Assembly (NCBI GenBank): GCA_028821575.1 | Contig: JAPPFW010000059.1 | Location: 1 to 41,439 of the forward strand | DNA length: 41,439 bases | Direction: 5' to 3' | From: a bacterium | GTDB taxonomy: Bacteria; Actinomycetota; Acidimicrobiia; Spongiisociales; Spongiisociaceae | Part shown: one piece after another, positions 24,307 through 33,105 of the stretch | Position numbering within the stretch: position 1 is the first letter of the stretch | Layout of the letters: the number at the start of each line of letters is the position of its first letter | Notes under the pieces: generated by a model | The model's input: only the letters and a program-made list of their open reading frames with translations | What the model was told of the DNA's origin: nothing | Databases searched by the model: none | Position numbers and translations under genes: made by a program

Positions 24307-24872
24307 GCCGTCCTCCTCGATCATCCGCATGCGAGACACCCGCATTCCGCTCACCGATCGGGAGGGTGGGGCGCGGGGCCCGCGCCGGGCGGGCTCGTGC
24401 CTCGGGTTCGTGCCGCCCTCGCGGTCGTATCCCCTCGCGGGGTGGCGGGGCAGGCACGGGGTCCCGTGTCCGGCTGCTGGGCGCGGACCAGCGGGACTCC
24501 ACGTCGATCCGGGCTCTGTCACCCCGGTCACCCGGGGCTTTTGACCCGAACCGTCACGACCGTGGACAGCCGAGAGGGCATCCGCCGAATGGTTCGATAC
24601 TCCCTCTTCCTCGTCACCCCGACCAGGGCCGGGGCCAGGCGCTTCTAAGGTCTCCCGATTCGGTTGTGGGGGTCCAGTCTAATCGGACGAGATGAGAATT
24701 CGAGGGCAGGAGCGCCCAGAGTTGGTTCCTGACTGACCTCGCCCACCCCCGGGCTGCCGACCGAGCAGAGGGAGACGGATCGACACCCTGTTATCTGTCT
24801 GTGGCACCGGGTAACATAGGCATACGACGAAGCGTCTCGGACCCGACAACAGGCCGGAAGAGAGATTCTAGG
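24307..24872. other. intergenic region between divergent glmS and the unknown gene
   Basis: This 566-base region should contain leftward glmS and rightward module promoters. It is very G+C-rich up to about 24560 and more balanced afterwards. TTATCT (24790) and TAACAT (24812), 16 bases apart, could be a weak rightward promoter. No conserved RNA element was recognised, and nothing resembling the Firmicute glmS ribozyme was seen. Confidence 0.4.
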
Positions 24873-25481
24873 ATGCCCACCAACGTTAAAGAACTCAAGA
24901 GCTTGGTAGAGGCTGCTAAGCAGGCGACGGCAGGCCTCGAGGGTACTGACCTCCGTCGGACAGCATTCGAACGCGTGCTAGATCATCTCCTGAAGAACGG
25001 TGCCGACGAGGTTACGGTCGCGAACCGAATGGGGACCACCCAGGCAACATCCACGGAGACGGGGTCCCAAAGCGCTGATGGCTCCTTCGCCGACGAGCAG
25101 CAGCGTGTAGACGCAATCGCGACCTACTTTAGGATCGCACCCGACGACGTACTTCATGTATTCGATGCTTCCGGGGAGAGACCCGCGCTGGCAGTGCATA
25201 CCTCGAGCCTCGACACCCGGAAGGCTGTCGCGACACGCGAGATCGCCCTGCTCGTGGCTGGAGTTCGGACAGCCCTAGGGCTGAAGACGACCACCGCCCA
25301 CATTCGCGATGTCGCGGACGACTATGGTCGCCTTGACAGCCCTAACTTCATGAGTACGTTGGCGAACATGGCCGACATATCGGTATTGGGAAGGGTCGGA
25401 TCTCCAAACCGGGTGGTACGGATGAAGGTGTCCGGCGCGGAGAAGGCACGAGAACTGGCTCACCGGTTGATCGGTGACTGA
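24873..25481 (+). CDS. unknown protein, first gene of a two-gene module
   Basis: I do not recognise this 202-residue soluble protein. The N-terminus is helical and charged (VKELKSLVEAAKQATAGLEG, residues 5-24), followed by FERVLDHLLKNGADEV and a low-complexity Thr/Ser linker (about 54-70). The centre (81-108) reads A-I-A-T-Y-F, then a D-D-V-L-H-V-F strand. The C-terminal half (about 118-202) has helices ending in a beta-hairpin-like L-G-R-V-G-S-P-N-R-V-V-R-M-K-V. That arrangement resembles a winged helix, but this is only an impression. ATG 24873 has a better context than an upstream alternative at 24801. The stop overlaps the next gene by eight bases, so the pair is coupled. It is visibly less G+C-rich than its housekeeping neighbours. 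Confidence 0.7.
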   Translation: MPTNVKELKSLVEAAKQATAGLEGTDLRRTAFERVLDHLLKNGADEVTVANRMGTTQATSTETGSQSADGSFADEQQRVDAIATYFRIAPDDVLHVFDASGERPALAVHTSSLDTRKAVATREIALLVAGVRTALGLKTTTAHIRDVADDYGRLDSPNFMSTLANMADISVLGRVGSPNRVVRMKVSGAEKARELAHRLIGD

Positions 25482-25929
25482 CAGCGCAGGGCAGACGACG
25501 CGCACTTCCTCCCATCCAAACGAGCGTCAACTATTCAAGAGCCTGCACTCCGAGACCTATGCTGGTCGTGACCTCTTCAGAGATGCGTACTACGACGAAG
25601 CCGTCCGCAAAGCATCGCAACGTTTCGTGAACCGTGTGCAGGAGTTGGCTAACCGTCCCGATCTCGATGGCACGGCTCTGATGGAACAGGCTTTCTCGGC
25701 CCAGAAACCGTTGCTCGCCTTCAGCGAGCGCAAGACACTTCTCGAACGCGACGGGCACGACGGCTACAGATTCCTTGCAATCGGGCTGACACGAGCGGTA
25801 CGAAATGTTCTGACCCATCATGACGACTATGGCCTGAGTGAGACTGAGGCCCGGGAGTGGTTGAACTTCATCAGCGCCATGCACCGCCTCCTAGACGAGG
25901 CGCAGCAGGTCACAGCGGACTCGGACTAG
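25474..25929 (+). CDS. TIGR02391/Ymh-family protein with HEPN-like RNxxxH motif
   Basis: The 151-residue protein matches the TIGR02391 (Hypoth_Ymh) family pattern. It has an N-terminal helical region, GYRFLAIGLTRAVRNVLTHH (about 98-116), then EAREWLNFISAMHRLLDEAQ at the end. Arg110-Asn111 and His115 form an RN-x3-H motif, the hallmark of HEPN-fold ribonucleases found in toxin-antitoxin and defence systems. The function is inferred from the motif and not proven. GTG 25474 overlaps the preceding gene by eight bases. Both genes run against the surrounding housekeeping cluster and sit between glmM and glmS, which looks like insertion by horizontal transfer. The downstream gap to glmM is 45 bases, convergent. 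Confidence 0.78.
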   Translation: MTDSAGQTTRTSSHPNERQLFKSLHSETYAGRDLFRDAYYDEAVRKASQRFVNRVQELANRPDLDGTALMEQAFSAQKPLLAFSERKTLLERDGHDGYRFLAIGLTRAVRNVLTHHDDYGLSETEAREWLNFISAMHRLLDEAQQVTADSD

Positions 25930-25974
25930 AGCCGCTCTGGCCAGGATCCAGATCGTCTACGGATTCTGTCCACC

Positions 25975-27327
25975 TTAGGCGAGTTGGTCTGCTACCACCT
26001 CGGTCAGGCGCTGGGCGACATGGGTGGCTACCGCCATGGTTGGGGCTTCGACCATCACCCTCACGACCGGTTCGGTGCCGGAGGCCCGGACCAAGACCCG
26101 GCCCTCGTCGCCCAGCTCGCGTTCGGCGGCCCGGACCGCCTCCCATACCCGGTCCGCTCCCTCCAGATCCTTGGAACGGACCCGCACGTTCTCGAGTACC
26201 TGGGGGAACTCGACCAGCGCCTCGTGGCGCAGATCGGCCAGCGTACGGCCGGTGGCCGTCATGACGTCCAGGAGGCGCAGCGCGGTCCGGAGCCCGTCCC
26301 CGGTCCGGGCCCTGTCGAGTTGGATCACGTGACCCGACTGCTCCCCGCCGAGGACGGCGCCCTCCGCCAGCATCGCCTCCATGACGTAGCGATCGCCCAC
26401 CCGGGTCTCGGTCAGTTGGATGCCGGCCTCGTGCATGGCCTTGCGGAATCCCAGGTTGGACATGACCGTGGTCACGACCCGGTTGCCGGGGAGTTCCCCA
26501 CATTCCTTCAGGTGGCGGGCGATGACGGCGAGGATCACGTCCCCGTTGGCGACCCGGCCGTCCTCGTCGACCACCATGAGGCGATCGGCGTCGCCGTCGA
26601 ACGACAGCCCGAGCCGTCCGCCGGCGACCTCCGCCAGGTAACGGGGAGTGGTGGCCCCGCATGCCTCGTTGATGTTGAGGCCGTCCGGCGAGTCGAAATG
26701 GGAGACCACGTCGGCGCCCAGGGAGGCGAACAACTCCGGAGCAGCCGTCGACGCCGCCCCGTTGGCACAGTCGAGAGCCAACCGGAGCCCCTCCAGCGAG
26801 CCGCCGGCGTCCTCGCTGATGGCCGCCACGTAGCGGTCGGTGGCGTCGGGGATCGCCTGCGCCACCCCCACCCCCGCGCCGGTAGGGGCCTTCCAGGGCT
26901 CGCCCTCCCGCAGGCGTCCCTCGATCTCGGCCTCCCGCTCGTCGTCCAGCTTGGCTCCTGTGGCGTCGAAGAACTTCACCCCGTTGTCCGGGGCGGGGTT
27001 GTGGGATGCGGACACCATGACACCGAGGCGGGCGCCCACCTCTGGGATCAGGAACGAGACTCCCCCCACCGGGATGATCCCCGCGTCGAGGGTGTCCACC
27101 CCTACGGAATGGAACCCCGCCTGCAGGCCGGCCGCCAGCATGTCACCCGAGCGGCGGGTGTCACGGCCGACGACCACCGCGCCGCCACCGATGAGTTCAC
27201 CGGCGGCCCGGGCCAGGTCGAGGACGAGCGGCACGTCGAGATCGATGTTGGCGACCCCCCGGACACCGTCGGTTCCGAACAGGCGGCGGCGACCGGTGGT
27301 GGAAGCGGTCGGGGGACGGGGAGCCAC
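25975..27327 (-). CDS. glmM: phosphoglucosamine mutase
   Basis: The 450-residue enzyme interconverts glucosamine-6-phosphate and glucosamine-1-phosphate, using the product of glmS, on the way to UDP-GlcNAc. RRLFGTDGVRGVAN opens domain 1. VMVSASHNPAPDNGVKFF (104-121) contains the phosphorylated Ser108. FDGDADRLMVVDEDG (about 240-255) is the Mg site. GEQSGHVI and the C-terminal VRASGTEPVVRVMVEA phosphate-binding loop complete the four domains. The GTG start at 27327 leaves about 14 residues before the conserved core; a slightly later start is possible. It follows rpsI in the same direction after a 76-base gap, as in many actinobacteria. Confidence 0.96.
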   Translation of the reverse strand: MAPRPPTASTTGRRRLFGTDGVRGVANIDLDVPLVLDLARAAGELIGGGAVVVGRDTRRSGDMLAAGLQAGFHSVGVDTLDAGIIPVGGVSFLIPEVGARLGVMVSASHNPAPDNGVKFFDATGAKLDDEREAEIEGRLREGEPWKAPTGAGVGVAQAIPDATDRYVAAISEDAGGSLEGLRLALDCANGAASTAAPELFASLGADVVSHFDSPDGLNINEACGATTPRYLAEVAGGRLGLSFDGDADRLMVVDEDGRVANGDVILAVIARHLKECGELPGNRVVTTVMSNLGFRKAMHEAGIQLTETRVGDRYVMEAMLAEGAVLGGEQSGHVIQLDRARTGDGLRTALRLLDVMTATGRTLADLRHEALVEFPQVLENVRVRSKDLEGADRVWEAVRAAERELGDEGRVLVRASGTEPVVRVMVEAPTMAVATHVAQRLTEVVADQLA

Positions 27328-27403
27328 GCCTAGCGCCCTGTCCTGGGAACGGCGCTGTGGAGGGCGCCCTCATCGTGTGGCAGGCCGTCTGGCGGGGAGG
27401 CCA

Positions 27404-27796
27404 CTAACGCTTGGTGTACTGGGGCGCCCGCCGGGCCTTGCGAAGACCGTACTTCTTGCGCTCGACGACCCGGGCGTCCCTCGTCAGGAGCCCGGCCCTC
27501 TTCAGATCCGTGCGCAGGCTGGGATCGAGAGCGACCAGCGCTCGGGCGATGCCGAGCCGGAGCGCGTCGGCCTGGCCGTTGACGCCGCCTCCGTGCAGCT
27601 TGGCGACGATGTCGTAGCGGCCTTCGACGTTGGCCACCCGCAGCGGCTCCAGGACCCTCATGCGCCGGGCCATCGTCGGGAAGTAGCGCTCCAAGGGTCG
27701 CTCGTTGAGGGTGATCGCTCCGGTGCCGTTGAAGAGGCGGACCTGGGCGACCGCCCGCTTGCGGCGACCCGTAGCCTGAGTGAGGGCCTCTGCCAT
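27404..27796 (-). CDS. rpsI: ribosomal protein S9
   Basis: This 130-residue small-subunit protein contacts P-site tRNA through its C-terminal tail. The family core is clear: TGRRKRAVAQVRLFNGTG, VANVEGRYDIVAKLHGGG, GQADALRLGIARAL and the basic end KYGLRKARRAPQYTKR, whose last Arg is the tRNA-contacting residue. The ATG overlaps the rplM stop by one base (TGATG), so translation is coupled. Like rplM, it is outside the main ribosomal clusters, in the usual L13-S9 pair. Confidence 0.97.
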   Translation of the reverse strand: MAEALTQATGRRKRAVAQVRLFNGTGAITLNERPLERYFPTMARRMRVLEPLRVANVEGRYDIVAKLHGGGVNGQADALRLGIARALVALDPSLRTDLKRAGLLTRDARVVERKKYGLRKARRAPQYTKR

Positions 27797-28254
27797 CAGG
27801 ACTCCACCTTTCGAAGACCGAGTTCAAGGGGTACTGGCGACTGGGCGCCATGGGGATGGTCAGGCCCCGCGTATACCTTCAGCTTGCGGATCATCCTCCT
27901 ACCCAGCTTCGTCTTGGGAAGCATGCCCCGCACCGCCCGCTCTATCACTGCTTCGGGGCGACGGCTGATGAGGCTTTCGAACGACTCCTCCTTGAGCCCA
28001 CCCGGGTATCCGGAGTGCCGGTAGTAGATCTTGTCCCGGCTCTTGTTGGAGGTGACCGCCACCTTCTCGGCGTTGACGACGATCACGAAGTCGCCACCGT
28101 CCACGTGGGGCGCGTATCCGGGCTTGCGCTTGCCGGAGAGGATCGGCGCGAGGTTGGACGCGAGGCGGCCCAGCGGCAGGTCGGCGGCGTCGACCACGAA
28201 CCATCCGCGCTCGACGTCGGCCGGCTTGGGCGCATATGTCTTGAGTCTCTTCAC
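27796..28254 (-). CDS. rplM: ribosomal protein L13
   Basis: This 152-residue large-subunit protein is an early assembler. It reads [29 protein letters not shown] at the N-terminus, then [29 protein letters not shown] and the family motif [22 protein letters not shown]. The GTG at 28254 is chosen because the conserved region begins within ten residues; the frame stays open to 28449 without family resemblance. It forms a pair with rpsI. The 241-base gap to truA should contain the promoter of the rplM-rpsI unit; no clear site was identified. Confidence 0.96.
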   Translation of the reverse strand: MKRLKTYAPKPADVERGWFVVDAADLPLGRLASNLAPILSGKRKPGYAPHVDGGDFVIVVNAEKVAVTSNKSRDKIYYRHSGYPGGLKEESFESLISRRPEAVIERAVRGMLPKTKLGRRMIRKLKVYAGPDHPHGAQSPVPLELGLRKVES

Positions 28255-28465
28255 GGTGTCGCTCGATCTGTCGGTCGGACGGCCCGGCAGGCCCCGGAGC
28301 GCGCAGGCGAGCCGGGAGGCTCGGCACTGGATCGGGACCGCCACCTGAACGCGGCATGCAAGCCGGGATCGGGGGAACCGCAGTCTAGCGGACCTCCCGG
28401 TCAGGCGCCAGATGGAGCCGGTTGCCCGTTGCCCGTCCACGGGTAGCACCGTCCTCCTGACTACT

Positions 28466-28494
28466 GGCCACTACCACCAGCCACCAGCCACCAG
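28466..28494 (-). repeat. short CCAGCCA-type repeat downstream of truA
   Basis: Three imperfect ACCAGCC units lie immediately after the truA stop codon. They belong to the same family of GGTGGCT-like boundary elements as those at 4680-4730 and 22391. Confidence 0.55.
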
Positions 28495-28495
28495 C

Positions 28496-29227
28496 TCAAT
28501 AGTCGACGCTCCATAGCACTAGGCCTTGAGGGGGAGCCGCCCCTCTGGCCGCACCCCGGTCGCGGGCTTCGACCACCCTCGGGGTGTCTTCCGGCGCCAG
28601 GCGACCCCTTCCCACCTCCACGCAGAAGGCGACGATGGATCTCACCATCTGGTGGCAGAAGGCCGAGCCGGCTATCTCCAGGCGCACCAGGTCCTCGGGA
28701 GCCCTCGTCCAGGCGGCGGCGAGAACCGTCCGGACGGTCGAGCGGCCCTCCGCCCTCCGGCAGAAGGAGGCGAAGTCGTGCTCACCCACCAGGTGGCCGG
28801 CCGCCCGGTTCATGGCGGTCACCTCGAGCGGATGCTTCACATGCCAGACCACCGCACGCCGGAGGGGATCGGGATACGGCCGGTTGAGGATGTGGTAGCG
28901 GTAGGTGCGGCGCACCGCGCTGAAGCGGGCCGAGAACCCGTCGGCGACCCGTTCGCAGTTGAAGACGGCGATGTCCGGTCCTAGCAGTCCGGTCAGGGAT
29001 CGGGCGAGGCGGTCACAGTCGACCGCAGTGTCCGTGACGAAGGAAACTACCTGTTGGCGGGCGTGGACGCCGGCGTCGGTGCGGCCCGCCACCACGGTTG
29101 GGGTAGGCCCGAGGACTCGGGCCAGCGCCGCCTCGAGCTCACCCTGCACCGTCCTTACGTCGCGCTGGCGGGCGTACCCGTGGAAGCCGGAGCCGTCGTA
29201 GGAAAGGTCGATGCGGTAGGCGGCCAC
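28496..29227 (-). CDS. truA: tRNA pseudouridine(38-40) synthase
   Basis: The enzyme (243 residues from GTG 29227) isomerises uridines 38-40 in the tRNA anticodon stem. AAYRIDLSYDGSGFHGYARQ starts the core. VVAGRTDAGVHARQQVVSF (about 46-64) contains catalytic Asp51. RRTYRYHILNRP, GEHDFASFCRR and FCHQMVRSIVAFCVEVGRGR are the later family motifs. The frame is open upstream to 29308 with an Arg-rich stretch that is not conserved, so the shorter start is preferred. It stands between the alpha-operon end and rplM, a common actinobacterial position. Confidence 0.94.
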   Translation of the reverse strand: MAAYRIDLSYDGSGFHGYARQRDVRTVQGELEAALARVLGPTPTVVAGRTDAGVHARQQVVSFVTDTAVDCDRLARSLTGLLGPDIAVFNCERVADGFSARFSAVRRTYRYHILNRPYPDPLRRAVVWHVKHPLEVTAMNRAAGHLVGEHDFASFCRRAEGRSTVRTVLAAAWTRAPEDLVRLEIAGSAFCHQMVRSIVAFCVEVGRGRLAPEDTPRVVEARDRGAARGAAPPQGLVLWSVDY

Positions 29228-29359
29228 GGTGCCGGGCCTCGCGTCAATCAGTCGGTCGGGGCGGGCGAGCGTGGAGCGGGACCCGCCGGCTCGGCTCCGA
29301 AGCCGCACGTACCGGGCCGGCCGCGCGCCATGACACCGGCGGGCGCCGGCCAGGGCCGT

Positions 29360-29839
29360 TCAAAACAGGATCGACCCGACATACCAGGCCAGCACCCCGG
29401 CACCCGCGACGAAGCTGTCCTCGGGATGCTCCAGGTCGAATTGGGAACGGGCGATCACCCGGATCGCCAGGAAGAACCAAACGCCGGAGACGAGGACCAT
29501 CGTGAGCCTCAGCGCGGAGGAGGAGAACCAGACGCCTGTCCCGAAGGGGATCAGGGCGACGTTGGCGAAGCCGATCAGACGGAACGAAACGGGGATCTGG
29601 CCGTAGCGACGGAACAGGTATACCCCCGCCGCCCACACCGCCAGCGCCACGATCCCGGCCCGCACGATGCTCGATAGTGCCGAGAACGCGGCGTCCAGCA
29701 CCGACAGGTTCCTGAGCCCGGGGATGATGCCCACCACCGCAACGACCAGGACCGCGTTGCCCGTGGCGTAGCCGTCGTATAGCAGCGATGTGTAAAAGGA
29801 CCGGTCGAGCCGCCCTGCACGGACCATCTGACGAAGCAC
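29360..29839 (-). CDS. Yip1-like multi-pass membrane protein
   Basis: The 159-residue protein has about five hydrophobic segments. They include A-V-L-V-V-AVVGIIPGL (about 29-41), VRAGIVALAVWAAGVYLF (about 59-76), FANVALIPFGTGVWF, LTMVLVSGVWFFLAIRVIA and VAGAGVLAWYVGSILF. The pattern, with a polar N-terminus before the first segment, resembles the Yip1 domain family. No enzymatic motif is present and the role is unknown. An internal start at the second Met (29827) is equally possible. It lies between rplQ and truA in the same direction, separated from rplQ by about 200 bases. Confidence 0.75.
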   Translation of the reverse strand: MLRQMVRAGRLDRSFYTSLLYDGYATGNAVLVVAVVGIIPGLRNLSVLDAAFSALSSIVRAGIVALAVWAAGVYLFRRYGQIPVSFRLIGFANVALIPFGTGVWFSSSALRLTMVLVSGVWFFLAIRVIARSQFDLEHPEDSFVAGAGVLAWYVGSILF

Positions 29840-29984
29840 GGGTCATCCTCGGCGTCGGGAGTTGCGGGTAGCCGGAAGGGTACCAGTCGGCGGCCCGTTA
29901 GCGGTTTACCCGTTACCAGTCCGACGACCGAAGCACGCTCTCAGAGCTGGACGGAGGACACGTACCCGCCGTACAAGAGATTGC

Positions 29985-30037
29985 CCCACACAACTAACAA
30001 CCAAAAACTAACGACTAGCCACTAGGCGACTAGGCCA
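29985..30037 (-). terminator. possible terminator after rplQ
   Basis: Just after the rplQ stop the leftward strand has repeated CTAG-bearing units (CTAGTGGC, CTAGTCGCC, TAGTGGCTAG) able to pair weakly. TTAGTTTTTGG follows. The T-run and position fit an intrinsic terminator of the alpha operon, but the stem is short and interrupted. Confidence 0.35.
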
Positions 30038-30388
30038 CTAGACAAGTTCGATTACGGCCATCTCGGCGTTGTCGCCGCGTCGGGGTCCGATCTTGACGAT
30101 GCGGGTGTAGCCGCCCGGACGCCTCCGGTAGCGGGGGGCGACCTCGTCGAAGAGCTTGGTCACGACCTCCAGATCGTGGAGGTCCTTGAGCACCAGGCGG
30201 CGTGAGTGGAGATCCCCGCGGCGGGCCTTGGTGATGATCTTCTCGACGTAGGGCCGCAACACCTTGGCCTTGGTGAGGGTGGTGGTTATCTGCTCGTCCC
30301 AGATCAACGCCTCAGCGAGGTTGGAGAGGATAGCCTTCTGGTGGGACGGGCTACCCCCCAGACGCTTGCCCTTCCTCGGGCGGGGCAT
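30038..30388 (-). CDS. rplQ: ribosomal protein L17
   Basis: The 116-residue protein lines the exit-tunnel side of the large subunit. [20 protein letters not shown] and L-A-E-A-L-I at the start, [20 protein letters not shown] and [22 protein letters not shown] are typical. The ATG overlaps the rpoA stop by one base. It is the last gene of the alpha operon. Confidence 0.97.
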   Translation of the reverse strand: MPRPRKGKRLGGSPSHQKAILSNLAEALIWDEQITTTLTKAKVLRPYVEKIITKARRGDLHSRRLVLKDLHDLEVVTKLFDEVAPRYRRRPGGYTRIVKIGPRRGDNAEMAVIELV

Positions 30389-31341
30389 CAGTTGCCGTTC
30401 CCGTCTCGGGACGCGGAGATGCCGAGTCCCAACTCATCGAGCTTGGAGACCACCTCCTCCAGGCTCTTCTGCCCGAAATTCGTGATGTCCAGCAGGTCCT
30501 CCCTGGTCTTGAGCACCAGATCCCCCACCGTGTTGATCTGCGCGCGGCGCAGGCAGTTCCTGGGACGCTCGGAGAGATCCAACGCCTCTATGGGCAGGTC
30601 CAGGTCCTGGGAGACCGCATCGTCGGAGGCCACCTCACCCAACTCCAGGCCCACGCCCTCCCCGACATCCGCGAACAGGCCCAGCAACTCCCGCAGGGTC
30701 TTGCCCGCCGACGAAAGAGCCTCGCTCGGGTCGATCGAACCATCCGTCTCCACGTCCACGACCAGCCGGTCGAAGTTGGTCATCTGACCGACCTGGGTGT
30801 TCTCCACCCGGTAGGAGACCTTGCGCACCGGCGAGAAGATCGAGTCGATGGGGACCGTCCCGATCGCATCGTTCTGCTTGTTGCGCTCGGCGCTGCGGTA
30901 ACCGACGCCCTGCTCGACCGTCATCTCCATCTCGAGGGAGGAGCCCTCCGCCATCGTCACCAGATGCAGGTCCTTGTTGATGATCTCCACGCCGCTCGGG
31001 GCCGCGATGGAATCCGCGGTCACCTCACCGGGACCCGAAACCGACAGCCGGCAGGTGGCGGGCTCCGGATCATCCATGCGGATCACCAGACCCTTGATGT
31101 TCAGGATGATGTCGACCACATCCTCCTGTATCCCCGGAACGGTGGTGAACTCGTGATATATCCCCTCGATCCGGATGGACGAAACCGCCGCCCCCGGTAT
31201 GCGGGAGAGCAGCGTCCGCCGCAGGGTGTTGCCTAGCGTGTAGCCGAAGCCCGGCTCGAGCGGCTCGATGACGAACCGGGCCCGGGTCTCGCCGGCCGCT
31301 TCGGTCTCGATCTGTGGTCGCTGGACGATCAACGCTTGCAA
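30388..31341 (-). CDS. rpoA: RNA polymerase alpha subunit
   Basis: The 317-residue subunit starts polymerase assembly and binds UP elements and activators. The N-terminal domain (1 to about 230) shows [29 protein letters not shown] and [13 protein letters not shown]. The C-terminal domain (about 250-310) shows [23 protein letters not shown] and [19 protein letters not shown]. The start is TTG 31341 with GAGGAAG nine bases upstream; no ATG or GTG lies near the conserved N-terminus. Order rpsD-rpoA-rplQ is standard. Confidence 0.97.
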   Translation of the reverse strand: MQALIVQRPQIETEAAGETRARFVIEPLEPGFGYTLGNTLRRTLLSRIPGAAVSSIRIEGIYHEFTTVPGIQEDVVDIILNIKGLVIRMDDPEPATCRLSVSGPGEVTADSIAAPSGVEIINKDLHLVTMAEGSSLEMEMTVEQGVGYRSAERNKQNDAIGTVPIDSIFSPVRKVSYRVENTQVGQMTNFDRLVVDVETDGSIDPSEALSSAGKTLRELLGLFADVGEGVGLELGEVASDDAVSQDLDLPIEALDLSERPRNCLRRAQINTVGDLVLKTREDLLDITNFGQKSLEEVVSKLDELGLGISASRDGNGN

Positions 31342-31420
31342 GGTGTCTTCCTCTCGGTCTTTCGCATCGCTGGCTGGTCAGTGATCGGAGTGCATGGACT
31401 AGTGGAGTCGACGGGCCGCT

Positions 31421-32038
31421 CTACCTGGAGTACAGCTCGACTACCAGCTGCTCCCGGACCGCGGTATCGATCTGTTCCCGCTTCGGGACGTCGCGGACCA
31501 GGATACGGCGCTCGTCGAGACCCACTTCCAGCCACTCGGGAGTCCGGCGATCCCCGGACGTGTCCACCGCGTGGCGTATCACGATGATATCCCGGGAGCG
31601 GGGCTTTACCGTGACCAGATCTCCCGCCCGTACCCGGTAGGAGGGGATGTCCACCTTCCGGTCGTTCACCCGGAAGTGCCCGTGGTTGACCAGTTGCCGG
31701 GCCTGCGGCCTGGTCCGGGCGAGCCCGGACCGGTACACGACGTTGTCGAGGCGGCACTCGAGGATCTGCAGCAGGTTGTCACCCGTGATGCCGCGCCGGC
31801 GGGCGGCCTCCTGGTAGTAACGCCGGAACTGGCGCTCGAGGACTCCGTAGATCTGTCGGATCTTCTGCTTCTCACGGAGCTGGTGCAGGTAGTCGGAGTC
31901 GTTGCTCCTCCTGCCGCGGCGCCGGCCGTGCTCGCCGGGCGGGTACGGCCTGCGGTCGTAGTACTTGGCCTTGTTGTCGTCGAGCAACTGCCCCAGCCGC
32001 CGACTCTTTCTCGTACGGGGTCCCAGATACCGCGCCAC
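31421..32038 (-). CDS. rpsD: ribosomal protein S4
   Basis: The 205-residue primary 16S-rRNA binder begins MARYLGPRTRKSRRLGQLL. It has the KQKIRQIYGVLERQFRRYY helix, the S4 RNA-binding domain (LDNVVYRSGLARTRPQARQLVNHGH) and ends VREQLVVELYSR. There are no N-terminal zinc cysteines, so it is the zinc-free form. It follows rpsK by three bases. An interval of 79 bases separates it from rpoA. In many bacteria S4 represses its own operon translationally. Confidence 0.97.
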   Translation of the reverse strand: MARYLGPRTRKSRRLGQLLDDNKAKYYDRRPYPPGEHGRRRGRRSNDSDYLHQLREKQKIRQIYGVLERQFRRYYQEAARRRGITGDNLLQILECRLDNVVYRSGLARTRPQARQLVNHGHFRVNDRKVDIPSYRVRAGDLVTVKPRSRDIIVIRHAVDTSGDRRTPEWLEVGLDERRILVRDVPKREQIDTAVREQLVVELYSR

Positions 32039-32041
32039 CTG

Positions 32042-32437
32042 TCAGCCCCTCCTGCGCTTCTTAGGCCGGCAGCCGTTGTGGGGGATCGGAGTCACATCCT
32101 TGATGCTCGCCACCTCGATACCCATGTTCTGCAGGGTCCGGATCGCCGTGTCGCGGCCCGCTCCGTTGCCGCTGACGATCACCTCGAGCTTGCGGATACC
32201 GTGCTCGGCGGCCCGGCGCGAGGCCTCCTCGGCCGCCACCTGCGCCGCGTACGGGGTCGACTTCCGGGAGCCTTTGAAGCCCACGGAGCCTCCCGACGTC
32301 CACACGATGCTGTTGCCGTTCACGTCGGTGATGTTGATGATGGTGTTGTTGAAGCTGGCCCTGATGTGGGCCTGCCCGAACGAGATGTTCTTGCGCTCGC
32401 GGCGCCGGACACGCTTCTGGTGTTGCTTCCTGGCCAA
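32042..32437 (-). CDS. rpsK: ribosomal protein S11
   Basis: The 131-residue platform protein has a basic N-terminus ([18 protein letters not shown]). [37 protein letters not shown] and the end [16 protein letters not shown] are the family hallmarks. The gene sits between rpsM and rpsD as expected. No anomalies. Confidence 0.97.
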   Translation of the reverse strand: MARKQHQKRVRRRERKNISFGQAHIRASFNNTIINITDVNGNSIVWTSGGSVGFKGSRKSTPYAAQVAAEEASRRAAEHGIRKLEVIVSGNGAGRDTAIRTLQNMGIEVASIKDVTPIPHNGCRPKKRRRG

Positions 32438-32481
32438 CCGTTCCTCCGGACCTCAGGATCCCGGGCCTAGCCGGGGTGCCG

Positions 32482-32859
32482 TCACTTCTTGACCTTCTTC
32501 TTGCCGGCGACCGCCATCCTCCGGCCCTTGCGGGTGCGGGCGTTGGTATGGGTTCGCTGCCCTCGTACCGGGAGGCCCCGCCGGTGGCGGAGTCCCTGGT
32601 AGCAGCCGATCTCCATCTTCCGCTTGATGTTCTGCGCCACGATCCGACGCAGGTCCCCCTCCACCCTCAGGTTCGACTGTATGTAGGTGCGGATCCGGCT
32701 CACCTCCTCATCGGTGAGCTGGTGCACGCGGGCGTCCGGATCGATCCGGAGCTCGCTGCACATCCGGCGCGACGTGGTGGTGCCGATGCCGTAGATGTAG
32801 GTCAGCCCGATCTCAAGCCGTTTCTGCCTCGGGAGGTCCACCCCGGCGATGCGCGCCAT
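32482..32859 (-). CDS. rpsM: ribosomal protein S13
   Basis: The 125-residue head protein forms bridges to the large subunit. [21 protein letters not shown] followed by IYGIG is the expected N-terminus, and [13 protein letters not shown] the tRNA-contacting tail. GAGGAGGTAG is placed ideally before ATG 32859. It lies 11 bases after rpmJ. Confidence 0.97.
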   Translation of the reverse strand: MARIAGVDLPRQKRLEIGLTYIYGIGTTTSRRMCSELRIDPDARVHQLTDEEVSRIRTYIQSNLRVEGDLRRIVAQNIKRKMEIGCYQGLRHRRGLPVRGQRTHTNARTRKGRRMAVAGKKKVKK

Positions 32860-32870
32860 CGTCTACCTCC

Positions 32871-32984
32871 TCAGCCCTGCCGCTGCTTGTGGCGGGGGTT
32901 GGTGCACACGACCCACACCCGCCGGCGGCGTCGTATGAGTTGACAGTTGTCGCACATTCTCTTGGCGGAGGGGCGTACCTTCAC
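32871..32984 (-). CDS. rpmJ: ribosomal protein L36
   Basis: This 37-residue gene reads [20 protein letters not shown], then [17 protein letters not shown]. The C-x2-C ... C-x4-H pattern shows the zinc-binding (C+) form. GTG 32984 with GAGGAG six bases upstream matches the family N-terminus (MKV-P-S). It is preceded by a terminator and not by infA, which normally stands just upstream of rpmJ in this cluster. Confidence 0.95.
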   Translation of the reverse strand: MKVRPSAKRMCDNCQLIRRRRRVWVVCTNPRHKQRQG

Positions 32985-33071
32985 CGATGCTCCTCGGGCG
33001 TCGCTTACGTCTGGCGTCGAGACCAGGATGTTCCTGCATGACCTCCCGACGATGGCGGGAGGCGGGCACGC

Positions 33072-33097
33072 AGAAAGAACCGGCCGAATGGGCCGGC
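33072..33097 (-). terminator. intrinsic terminator after map
   Basis: On the leftward strand, CCGGCC-CATTC-GGCCGG forms a six-pair G+C stem followed by TTCTTTCT. It begins about ten bases after the map stop codon and separates secY-adk-map from rpmJ onward. A second hairpin (CCTCCCG ... CGGGAGG, about 33042-33062) follows without a T-run. Confidence 0.72.
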
Positions 33098-33105
33098 GCG
33101 TCATC

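Noticed and set aside
24307..24560. Possible glmS ribozyme upstream of glmS
   Set aside because: No sequence or pairing typical of the glmS ribozyme was recognised, and the element is known mainly from Firmicutes.
25984..27333. 449-codon rightward frame opposite glmM
   Set aside because: Shadow of glmM on the complementary strand; no recognisable protein features.
29985..30037. CTAG-bearing repeats after rplQ as a regulatory protein-binding array
   Set aside because: The repeats are short and irregular; a weak terminator is the simpler reading.
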